Part shown: piece by piece, positions 6,473 through 11,334 of the stretch | Numbering within the stretch: the stretch's first letter is position 1 | Layout of the letters: each line of letters begins with the position of its first letter | Translations under genes and position numbers: made by a program | Assembly: GCA_030018575.1 (NCBI GenBank) | Contig: JASEIA010000050.1 | Location: forward strand, 1-11,334 | DNA length: 11,334 bases | Direction: 5' to 3' | From: Nanobdellota archaeon | Lineage (GTDB): Archaea; Nanobdellota; Nanobdellia; SCGC-AAA011-G17; GW2011-AR17 | The notes under the pieces: model-generated | What the model was told of the DNA's origin: nothing | Database searches by the model: none | The model's input: only the letters and a program-made list of their open reading frames with translations

Positions 6473-6766
6473 ATGGAGCTTGGAAAAATAGCAAAAGAAA
6501 TGTTCAGGCCCACTGTGCCAAAGATTGCCTTGTATGCAGCCATGGCATTCATAGTCCCTGCTTCGCTGAAAATATGCGCTGAAACCTGCACAAGCAGGAT
6601 TGTGCCTCTTGCAGGCTACAGGCTTGTCCTCAACCCCGAGCTGTATGTGTTTACTTTTCCAAGAATGATATTCATGTTTATCAATGCCTACATTGCCGCA
6701 TCAATTGCAATTTTGCTGGTTAATGCAGCAAGGGAAAGGGGCAAATGGCGCAAGCCAAAAGTATAA
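6473..6766 (+). CDS. Small two-helix membrane protein in the por operon
   Basis: A 97-residue protein I cannot assign to a family. Two hydrophobic helices are visible, about residues 17-34 and 59-84, separated by a loop with two cysteines (C35 and C39, in ICAETCTS) and the phrase VPLAGYRLVLNPELY. The C-terminus RERGKWRKPK is strongly basic, so by the positive-inside rule both ends face the cytoplasm and the cysteine loop faces out. It begins one base after porB, which makes co-transcription and coupled translation nearly certain. The context invites a role at the membrane linked to the oxidoreductase or its ferredoxin, but nothing in the sequence shows a redox site beyond the two cysteines. 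Confidence 0.8.
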   Translation: MELGKIAKEMFRPTVPKIALYAAMAFIVPASLKICAETCTSRIVPLAGYRLVLNPELYVFTFPRMIFMFINAYIAASIAILLVNAARERGKWRKPKV

Positions 6767-6768
6767 AA
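6762..6768 (+). promoter_or_regulatory. TATA box of the phosphoesterase gene, overlapping the previous stop codon
   Basis: TATAAAA overlaps the final codons and stop of the upstream membrane-protein gene. Its centre is 28 bases before the ATG at 6793, fitting a leaderless transcript, so this gene need not rely on the por operon. Confidence 0.6.
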
Positions 6769-6792
6769 GCGGGGCAATAATAGGCGATTCTG

Positions 6793-7383
6793 ATGAAAAT
6801 ACTTGCATTTGTCGATACCCACGGGATAAAAAAGGCGTTTGAAGAGCTTTTGAAAAAGGCAAAGGATGCTGACCTGCTTGTTTGCGCAGGGGATTTCACA
6901 AACTGGGGAAGCGACACTGAAAAATGGATTCAATTTCTTGAAAAAGCAGGAAAGCCTTTGATTCTTACTTACGGGAACCATGAAAGCGAGAGGGAAGTAG
7001 CGGAAGTATGCAAAAAGCACAAGTTCTGCATTTATTTGCACCGCGCGGCATATGAATATGGCGATTATATATTCTTCGGGTTTGGAGGCGGCGGATTCTC
7101 TGAGAGGAATCCTGAATTTGAGAGAATAGGGGAAAGGGTGAAAAAAGACATAAAAGGAAAAAAGCTTATCCTGATAACCCACGGCCCGCCATACGGCACA
7201 ACGCTTGACTATCTTCCCAGCACAGAGCACCGCGGCTGCAGGTCAATAAGAAAATTCATAGAGGAAGCAAAGCCCATGCTGTGCGTCTGCGGGCACATAC
7301 ATGAAACAGCAGGAAACACGGACATGATAGAAAAAACATTCGTGATAAACCCGGGGCCTTTTGGGGCAATGCTTAAAGTTTGA
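6793..7383 (+). CDS. Calcineurin-like metallophosphoesterase
   Basis: A 196-residue cytoplasmic phosphoesterase of the two-metal calcineurin superfamily. The five metal-ligand blocks are present: D8 and H10 (VDTHG, where SDxHG is commoner), GD at 33-34, GNHE at 61-64, THGPP with H130, and GHIH at 167-170. Small proteins of this kind act on phosphomonoesters or phosphodiesters such as cyclic nucleotides; the substrate cannot be read from the sequence. It has its own TATA box and no Shine-Dalgarno site. It converges with the Taw1 gene, and the last 11 bases of the two reading frames overlap tail to tail. Confidence 0.9.
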   Translation: MKILAFVDTHGIKKAFEELLKKAKDADLLVCAGDFTNWGSDTEKWIQFLEKAGKPLILTYGNHESEREVAEVCKKHKFCIYLHRAAYEYGDYIFFGFGGGGFSERNPEFERIGERVKKDIKGKKLILITHGPPYGTTLDYLPSTEHRGCRSIRKFIEEAKPMLCVCGHIHETAGNTDMIEKTFVINPGPFGAMLKV

Positions 7384-8311
7384 TTTTCCTTGACTTCAAA
7401 TCCTTTTTCATCAGCAGGACAACCCTTGAATTAGGCTTTTCATCAGCAATCTTCAAGCCTGAATATTTGCATATCTCTTTTGCAAAAGAAATAATTTCCT
7501 CGTGCCTAGGCATCTGCTCATAAGACATCCTGTACTGCGCATAGCCTACAGGCATCGCAGCCTTTAATTCAACAAACATCGGACTTGCTTTTTTTATTAT
7601 CTCAGCATATTGCTCAGGATTAGCCATGTTAAGCTTTTTTGCAAGAGTAAGCCTTATTGTGCTTCTCTTGAACTTGTAAAGCAAAGAAAGTGATTTTTGC
7701 AGCCTTTTCCATCCGCCTTTAACTAAAGGCTTGCAGACTTTCAAGTATATTTCCTCATTAGGGGCAGGAAGGGTTATGTAAAGCTGTGTAGGCATGTGCT
7801 TTAATAATTTCTCAAGCATATCCGGCATTAATCCGTTTGTAACCAAAAAGGAGGTCATCTTTCTTTTCCTGATTTCATCTAACAGTTCAGGCAGTTTTGG
7901 ATACATTGTAGCATCCCCTGCCAAAGACAATGCAACGTGCCTTGGGTTCATCGCCTCTTCAAACAGCTTTTTAGTAAAATTCTTATTGCCTTTAAAGCCC
8001 TGCAAATACTCTTTCTGCTCCCTTATCAGCCCGTCAAGGATAAAAGAAGGCTCATCAGGATTCTCAACTTCTTTTGGAATCGTGTATTCCATGCATCTCC
8101 AGCAGAATTCGCACCTGTGAAGGCAGTTAAGCAATGTTACAGAAGACTGCACGCAGCGGTGGCTTTGAATGCCATAGAAAGTGTTCTTGTAGCAAACATC
8201 CTTGCCCTGTATTGCCCTCTTGCACCATAGGCACACCTTTACGGCAGAATGGCTTCCAACAATCCTGTATCCTTGCTTTTCCAGGTCCGCTTTTATCTTC
8301 TTGTCAAGCAT
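7373..8311 (-). CDS. taw1: 4-demethylwyosine synthase (radical SAM, Taw1/TYW1 type)
   Basis: A 312-residue radical-SAM enzyme of tRNA-Phe modification that adds a two-carbon unit from pyruvate to 1-methylguanosine-37, closing the tricyclic wyosine ring. The radical-SAM cluster cysteines are C63, C67 and C70 (CLHRCEFC). The second [4Fe-4S] cluster is expected at C27, C40 and C53, each one residue beyond C26, C39 and C52 of the Methanocaldococcus jannaschii enzyme. SLAGDATMYP (129-138) follows, with lysines at 149 and 151 near the pyruvate-binding lysine known as K152 in that enzyme. C30 and C73 are extra. The length is normal for the archaeal form, which lacks the eukaryotic flavodoxin domain. 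Pyruvate is also the likely substrate of the nearby oxidoreductase. The promoter is weak (an AT-rich patch near 8334-8344). Confidence 0.94.
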   Translation of the reverse strand: MLDKKIKADLEKQGYRIVGSHSAVKVCLWCKRAIQGKDVCYKNTFYGIQSHRCVQSSVTLLNCLHRCEFCWRCMEYTIPKEVENPDEPSFILDGLIREQKEYLQGFKGNKNFTKKLFEEAMNPRHVALSLAGDATMYPKLPELLDEIRKRKMTSFLVTNGLMPDMLEKLLKHMPTQLYITLPAPNEEIYLKVCKPLVKGGWKRLQKSLSLLYKFKRSTIRLTLAKKLNMANPEQYAEIIKKASPMFVELKAAMPVGYAQYRMSYEQMPRHEEIISFAKEICKYSGLKIADEKPNSRVVLLMKKDLKSRKIKL

Positions 8312-8386
8312 GGCAATAATACTGAAAATTCCCGCTTATTAAGCTAATGGTTTTCTGCAAAAGATTCCTGCAGGCTAAACCCCCTC

Positions 8387-9178
8387 TTAAAGCATATCAA
8401 GCGGGTTTGGAATGGCTGACAGCTTTTTTGCAGCAACATGCGTGTAGATTTGAGTTGTCTTGAGCTCATAATGCCCAAGCAATGCCTGTATATATCTTAT
8501 GTCAGTGCCGTTCTCAAGCAGGTGCGTTGCAAAAGAGTGCCTGAGCATGTGGGGAGTCACTTTCTTTTTGATTCCCGCGCACCTTGCAGCTTTTTCAAGC
8601 ACAAGCTGCACGCTTTTAACAGAATATTTGCCTTTCCTTCCTTCAAGAATTATTCCAGTATCCTTTATCGCCTTAATCTTTGAAGCCAGCGCAGGGCTTA
8701 TTATAGTAACCCTGTCTTTTGCCCCCTTCCCCTGCCTTACCCTTATTGTGCCGCCTTCAAAATCAATATCCTCAACCTTAAGCTCCAAAAGCTCTGACAG
8801 CCTTATTCCAGTAGAGTAAAGCAGCTCAATGATAATCCTGTGCTTGATGTTTGCAGCGCTTTCTATCATTTTGCGTATTTCCTGCCGTGAAAGCACATAA
8901 GGCAGCTTCTTTTCCCGCTTTGGCAGAGGCACTTCTTCAGGCTTTTGATGAAGTATATTAAGGATATAGAAATCAATAGCAGCAGACGCAAGCCTGACGC
9001 TGTTTGGACTCCTGCCCTTCTCAATAAGGCAGAGCAGGTATTCTCTTTTCCTTGAGGCATTGCCCTTGGAATATTCAATAAAATCATTTATATGGTAAAG
9101 ATAGGACTCCAGGGTCCTGCTGCTGAAGCCCCTTATTGTTATCTCCTCTTTCAGCTTTTGCCCTGTTTCAGCGTCCAT
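8387..9178 (-). CDS. xerA: Tyrosine recombinase of the archaeal XerA type
   Basis: A 263-residue site-specific recombinase. An N-terminal SAM-like core-binding domain (about 1-85) contains TIRGFSSRTLESYLYHINDF. The catalytic domain (about 93-255) has the full set: R126 (GIRLSEL), K151 in GKGAKDR, H200 and R203 (HMLRHSFATHL), H226 (LLGH) and the nucleophile Y235 (TQIYTH). Archaeal XerA acts alone on a dif site to resolve chromosome dimers; the short length and single copy suit that role better than a phage integrase, though an integrative element cannot be excluded because the gene sits beside a composition boundary. A perfect GAGGTGG ribosome site precedes the start, and a TATA-like element lies further upstream. 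I found no convincing dif site in the window. Confidence 0.92.
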   Translation of the reverse strand: MDAETGQKLKEEITIRGFSSRTLESYLYHINDFIEYSKGNASRKREYLLCLIEKGRSPNSVRLASAAIDFYILNILHQKPEEVPLPKREKKLPYVLSRQEIRKMIESAANIKHRIIIELLYSTGIRLSELLELKVEDIDFEGGTIRVRQGKGAKDRVTIISPALASKIKAIKDTGIILEGRKGKYSVKSVQLVLEKAARCAGIKKKVTPHMLRHSFATHLLENGTDIRYIQALLGHYELKTTQIYTHVAAKKLSAIPNPLDML

Positions 9179-9182
9179 AAAG

Positions 9183-9189
9183 CCACCTC
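9183..9189 (-). promoter_or_regulatory. Strong Shine-Dalgarno site of xerA
   Basis: On the minus strand GAGGTGG ends four bases before the ATG, a full match to the archaeal anti-SD sequence. It fixes the start at 9178. Confidence 0.8.
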
Positions 9190-9221
9190 AATAACCGCAC
9201 CCAAACCCAAAAAGAGCCCTG

Positions 9222-9228
9222 CTTTAAA
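9222..9228 (-). promoter_or_regulatory. TATA-like element of xerA
   Basis: On the minus strand the sequence CATTTAAAGC places a TTTAAA core about 47 bases before the start, so the transcript would have a leader of about 20 bases that includes the strong ribosome site. Confidence 0.45.
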
Positions 9229-9238
9229 TGCCTTTCTG

Positions 9239-9301
9239 AAAAAAAACAGGGATTTTTACGGAAAAAGCAGAAAACCTCCAGCCCCTCCTCGGACAAAAAA
9301 A
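9239..9301 (-). terminator. T-tracts that probably end minus-strand transcripts before xerA
   Basis: A8 at 9239-9246 and A7 at 9295-9301 read as T8 and T7 on the minus strand. They lie downstream of the Lrp regulator and just upstream of the xerA promoter, where oligo-T termination would insulate xerA from regulator transcription. Confidence 0.45.
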
Positions 9302-9368
9302 GCAAGAAAGAGCAAAATGCCTTAAAACAGCTTTAAAACCCAAAAAAGAAAGCCCTTGGGGATAACAG

Positions 9369-9401
9369 CCCGCCCATTGCCCCGCATTTGCCCCAAACCC
9401 C
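9369..9401 (-). other. Putative G-quadruplex motif on the minus strand
   Basis: On the minus strand, G-runs of 4, 4, 4, 3 and 3 are separated by loops of 3 (TTT), 7 (CAAATGC), 4 (CAAT) and 1 (C) bases. This meets the usual rule of four or more G3+ runs with loops of 1-7. It lies about 190 bases upstream of xerA on the same strand and at the change from GC-rich to AT-rich DNA. Formation in the cell is unproven. Confidence 0.65.
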
Positions 9402-9482
9402 GTCCTCACGGCGGTTTAATGCAATTTACTTCATTTAATACCTGTTATACGCAATTAAATTTTCACTAGTCTAAATCTCATT

Positions 9483-9501
9483 CTTCTTTTAGAAAAAGAA
9501 G
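9483..9501. repeat. 8-bp inverted repeat (hairpin)
   Basis: CTTCTTTT (9483-9490) and AAAAGAAG (9494-9501) are exact reverse complements around a 3-base loop. No T-tract follows on either strand, so a terminator role is weak. Confidence 0.5.
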
Positions 9502-9519
9502 CAAAAGGGGGGAGTCCAG

Positions 9520-9590
9520 GTGCTACGCACATATACACTCACAACTTCGTTGTTCGAAATTTATTAAGAGGGGGCTTTTAGTCCTTCGGA
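9520..9590. repeat. Group of three mini-hairpins with 3-base loops
   Basis: GTGC-TAC-GCAC (near 9520-9530), ACAAC-TTC-GTTGT (9541-9553) and GTCC-TTC-GGAC (near 9580-9590) are three perfect short palindromes with 3-base loops within about 70 bases. Two runs of five or six G (near 9507 and 9571), each followed within a few bases by AGTCC, flank them. They could be part of a small RNA or a genome-repeated intergenic element. No known RNA family was recognised. Confidence 0.45.
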
Positions 9591-9635
9591 CATTTTCACT
9601 CTTTACGGTCGATATTTTTATATAACTTCCTAAAA

Positions 9636-10634
9636 TTAAATATTTTGTTCAGGAAGAATTTCCTCTAAAAACGAATCCATATAATTATATTTTTGTTCAT
9701 CAAAATAATCTAAACTTTCTATCCTTTGGATTAAATCTGAGAATTTATTAAATAAATCTATTTGAAAATTTCTAAATTCTTGATTATCTTTTATGATTAA
9801 TTCTAATGAAATCAATTGGTCAGGATAATAAGTTGTAATTGTATTAACTGAAAGATAAGAGCAAAGATAGGTAATAAATTTATTATATTTTTCATTATCA
9901 GTAATTTTAATTTTCAAAATTACTAATTTGGAAGTAAAACCTATTTTCTCAAAATCAACATCCAAAGTATATCCTACAATGATTTTCTTTTTTTCCATTA
10001 TCTTGATAGTTTTCTTTATGAATTCTCTTGAAAATTGAGTTTTTTGAGACATCTCTGCAATTGAAAGTCGAGGATTTTTATTTATTATCTGAAGAATTTT
10101 TAATGCTTTTTTATCTAAAAAATTATCCTCCTTAATTTCAAATAACTTTGAAGCATTTCCAATAGAATTATTTAAAATTCCATTATTTGTTTTTATTAAA
10201 CTTGAAACAATATTCAGTTTAATATCATCTATTTTCTCAATAAAATCCTTTAAAATTTCTTTTATAAAATTAGATGATGATGAAATATTTTTTTCAAAAA
10301 AAGAGATTCTTATGGAGAATATCCCTACCAATCTTTCTATATAAAAGATCTTTTTTTCCTTTTTAAGAATTTCAATAAATTTCAACTCTTCTGATTTATT
10401 CATATTTGTTTTTATATATACATCAAAGGGGATAAAACCTAATTTTGTTACATCAATTAATGGATAAATCTTTTCAATGAATTTAACATTTAAATTTTTT
10501 AATCTATATTGAGTAAATGATTTAGATCTATTTATCTCTCTTGATAACTCCTTTAGTGAGACCTGAGAATTTATCATTAATTTATTTAATAGTGTTTTGT
10601 CATATTTATCTAAAACTTGAATATCTGTAACCAT
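9636..10634 (-). CDS. Tandem-module Lrp/AsnC-family transcription regulator
   Basis: A 332-residue DNA-binding protein made of two Lrp/AsnC units in one chain. Module 1 has a helix-turn-helix at about 9-50 (SLKELSREINRSKSFTQYRL) and a degenerate RAM-like ligand domain at about 62-146. Module 2 has LDKKALKILQIINKNPRLS leading into a second helix-turn-helix (about 173-217), then a RAM-like domain (about 220-312). Single Lrp proteins are about 150 residues and work as dimers, so this resembles a covalent dimer. It is divergent from speD, with 75 bases between the start codons and a 13-bp palindrome between the two TATA boxes, which suggests control of itself and of polyamine genes. The sensed ligand is unknown. 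Codons are extremely AT-rich compared with genes to the left of 9400. Confidence 0.85.
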   Translation of the reverse strand: MVTDIQVLDKYDKTLLNKLMINSQVSLKELSREINRSKSFTQYRLKNLNVKFIEKIYPLIDVTKLGFIPFDVYIKTNMNKSEELKFIEILKKEKKIFYIERLVGIFSIRISFFEKNISSSSNFIKEILKDFIEKIDDIKLNIVSSLIKTNNGILNNSIGNASKLFEIKEDNFLDKKALKILQIINKNPRLSIAEMSQKTQFSREFIKKTIKIMEKKKIIVGYTLDVDFEKIGFTSKLVILKIKITDNEKYNKFITYLCSYLSVNTITTYYPDQLISLELIIKDNQEFRNFQIDLFNKFSDLIQRIESLDYFDEQKYNYMDSFLEEILPEQNI

Positions 10635-10652
10635 AAATCTATAAATTATTAC

Positions 10653-10663
10653 ATATATATAAA
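10653..10663 (-). promoter_or_regulatory. TATA box of the Lrp-type regulator
   Basis: On the minus strand TTTATATATAT is centred about 24 bases upstream of the regulator's ATG, so its message should be leaderless or nearly so. It abuts the palindrome at 10663-10675. Confidence 0.6.
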
Positions 10664-10675
10664 TGTTTCGAACAT
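10663..10675. promoter_or_regulatory. 13-bp palindromic operator candidate between divergent TATA boxes
   Basis: ATGTT-TCG-AACAT has 5-bp inverted arms around a 3-base centre, the same 5+3+5 geometry reported for archaeal Lrp/AsnC (feast/famine) regulators such as Pyrococcus FL11. It touches the TATA box of the regulator on one side and lies three bases from that of speD on the other. Bound protein would affect both promoters. It stands out as a GC-containing island in an AT-rich spacer. Confidence 0.6.
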
Positions 10676-10678
10676 ATA

Positions 10679-10689
10679 TTTTATAAATA
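10679..10689 (+). promoter_or_regulatory. TATA box of speD
   Basis: TTTTATAAATA is centred 26 bases upstream of the ATG at 10710. This spacing supports 10710, not the in-frame ATG at 10617, as the start, with a leaderless message. Confidence 0.7.
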
Positions 10690-10709
10690 ACCGATTACTT
10701 ATTATTTTT

Positions 10710-11060
10710 ATGGAAGGAATTCATATATTAGCAAATTTATATGGCTGTAAAAATAAAGAGATTCTTTTGAGCGAAAAGTTACTAGAAAAAGAGATACAAG
10801 CATTAATTAAAAAATTAGAACTGGGGATTGTAGGAAAATGTTTTTATAAGTTTAAGAACGCAGGAGTAACTGGAATTTTCTTAATTTCAGAATCGCATGT
10901 TTCTGTTCATACATGGCCAGAAAAAAATAATTCTATTAATTTAGATATTTTTACTTGCAATGTTTCAGGAAACAATGAAGATAAAGCCAGGAGCTTATTT
11001 GAGGATTTGAAAAATTTATTCTCCCCGACAAAAATTAAATCAAAAGTGGTGAGAAGATAA
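10710..11060 (+). CDS. speD: S-adenosylmethionine decarboxylase proenzyme (class 1B)
   Basis: A 116-residue proenzyme that cleaves itself to create a pyruvoyl cofactor and decarboxylates AdoMet, providing the aminopropyl donor for polyamines. The processing site is within SESHVSVHTWPE: cleavage between E61 and S62 would turn S62 into the pyruvoyl group. H67 and C83 (DIFTC) match H68 and C83 of the Thermotoga maritima enzyme, where the serine is S63. I chose the ATG at 10710 because it gives the family length and lies 26 bases from a TATA box; the longer frame from 10617 would add 31 AT-rich codons that cross both promoters and the start of the regulator. speE starts one base after the stop. 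Confidence 0.93.
   Translation: MEGIHILANLYGCKNKEILLSEKLLEKEIQALIKKLELGIVGKCFYKFKNAGVTGIFLISESHVSVHTWPEKNNSINLDIFTCNVSGNNEDKARSLFEDLKNLFSPTKIKSKVVRR
11047..11052 (+). promoter_or_regulatory. Ribosome binding site of speE inside the end of speD
   Basis: TGGTGA, matching the archaeal anti-SD sequence, lies in the last speD codons and ends nine bases before the ATG at 11062. It supports the speE start and its expression from the speD message. Confidence 0.55.
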
Positions 11061-11061
11061 A

Positions 11062-11334
11062 ATGAAAGAAATTAAGGAATTTCACCAATCAAACTCAGGA
11101 TTTTTTATTATCCCAAAAGAGAAGATTCTAGAAAAGAAGACCAATTTTCAGAGATTAGAACTTTTTGAACACGAGTTATATGGTAAAGTTCTTAGATTGG
11201 ACGGATACTTCCAAACATCTGAATTTGACGAGTTCCTTTATCACGAATCCTTAGTACAATTTCCTTTATTTGCACATCCGAATCCAAAAAAAGTTTTAAT
11301 AATTGGAGGAGGTGACGGAGGTTCATTAAAAGAA
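11062..11334 (+). CDS. speE: Spermidine synthase-family aminopropyltransferase (partial, N-terminus)
   Basis: The first 91 codons of a polyamine synthase that moves the aminopropyl group from decarboxylated AdoMet to a diamine such as putrescine or agmatine; the window ends inside it. Visible signatures are LDGYFQTSEFDEFLYHE (46-62), where the family binds substrate, and VLIIGGGDGGSLKE (78-91), the glycine-rich start of the Rossmann-like methyltransferase fold that holds decarboxylated AdoMet. The N-terminal beta-strand domain precedes these. It begins one base after speD, with a TGGTGA ribosome site in speD's end, so the two are one operon. Substrate choice (putrescine, agmatine or longer amines) cannot be judged without the rest. 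Confidence 0.93.
   Translation, partial: MKEIKEFHQSNSGFFIIPKEKILEKKTNFQRLELFEHELYGKVLRLDGYFQTSEFDEFLYHESLVQFPLFAHPNPKKVLIIGGGDGGSLKE

Larger units (their letters stand above)
9179..9635. other. Gene-free 457-base region between xerA and the Lrp regulator
   Basis: No credible gene. Read from the xerA side it holds the SD site, a TATA-like TTTAAA (9222-9228), T-tracts on the minus strand, a minus-strand G-quadruplex motif (9369-9401), then a switch to AT-rich DNA near 9410, a TTCTTTT/AAAAGAA-type hairpin (9483-9501), and three small hairpins (9520-9590). Short frames on either strand here have no family resemblance that I recognise and cross the xerA promoter signals. Confidence 0.7.

Noticed and set aside
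6688..7230. 180-residue minus-strand frame
   Set aside because: It lies opposite the phosphoesterase, whose five metal motifs are intact; the minus frame has no recognisable motif.
9092..9325. 77-residue plus-strand frame at the start of xerA
   Set aside because: It begins inside xerA on the opposite strand and its remaining codons are low-complexity lysine and proline from A- and C-rich spacer DNA.
9224..9409. 61-residue minus-strand frame upstream of xerA
   Set aside because: It is composed of the G-quadruplex and T-tract sequences, overlaps the xerA TATA element and shows no domain features.
9402..9480. Possible dif site for XerA
   Set aside because: I looked for two roughly 11-base inverted arms with a 6-base centre, or resemblance to the Pyrococcus dif site; only loose AT-rich partial repeats were found.
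10617..10709. Longer in-frame start for speD
   Set aside because: It would cross the regulator's start codon, both TATA boxes and the palindrome, and would add 31 residues absent from class 1B AdoMet decarboxylases.
1..11334. CRISPR array, rRNA or tRNA genes
   Set aside because: No regularly spaced direct repeats and no rRNA- or tRNA-like sequence were seen on either strand.

Overview
The window looks like a piece of an archaeal chromosome. TATA boxes sit about 24-29 bases upstream of many start codons, so several transcripts are probably leaderless, while other genes carry a GGAGG/GAGGTG ribosome site. Supporting gene content includes a Taw1-type wyosine synthase, an archaeal-style single Xer recombinase, a four-subunit 2-oxoacid:ferredoxin oxidoreductase in the order gamma-delta-alpha-beta, and a class 1B AdoMet decarboxylase. 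Compact spacing, overlapping ATGA junctions and small standalone proteins would fit an uncultured DPANN-type archaeon, but the lineage is an inference and no marker here settles it.

Layout. 1-214: the last codons of an unknown gene, a stem-loop and a promoter. 215-1489: a standalone AAA ATPase with a DUF4143-type C-terminus. 1490-2048: mostly non-coding, holding a broken IS630-like transposase fragment (minus strand) that ends in a perfect 14-bp palindrome. 2049-2612: a DUF1858 redox-disulfide protein and a single-cluster ferredoxin, closed by a T-rich terminator. 2709-3521: a membrane-anchored metzincin-like zinc protease. 3565-6766: the operon porG-porD-porA-porB plus a small two-helix membrane protein. 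6793-7383: a calcineurin-like phosphoesterase, converging on the Taw1 gene (7373-8311, minus) with an 11-base overlap. 8387-9178: xerA (minus). 9179-9635: a gene-free stretch with T-tracts, a G-quadruplex motif on the minus strand, and a group of mini-hairpins. 9636-11334: a tandem-module Lrp/AsnC regulator (minus) divergent from speD and a truncated speE.

How the genes fit together. The oxidoreductase would turn a 2-oxoacid, probably pyruvate, plus CoA into acyl-CoA, CO2 and reduced ferredoxin; the small ferredoxin upstream is a plausible electron acceptor. Taw1 also consumes pyruvate, as the two-carbon donor for wyosine in tRNA-Phe. At the right end, speD and speE form a decarboxylated-AdoMet and polyamine pathway. 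A 13-bp palindrome lies exactly between the two back-to-back TATA boxes, suggesting that the double Lrp protein controls both itself and polyamine synthesis.

Base composition changes sharply near 9410-9640: the genes to the left are about half G+C where sampled, while the regulator is near 20 percent and speD/speE are also AT-rich. The polyamine block therefore looks like a separate, possibly transferred, segment beginning next to xerA. The best candidates for something not well described are the double-Lrp/palindrome/speDE unit, the intergenic element cluster beside xerA, and the small membrane protein tied to the oxidoreductase operon.
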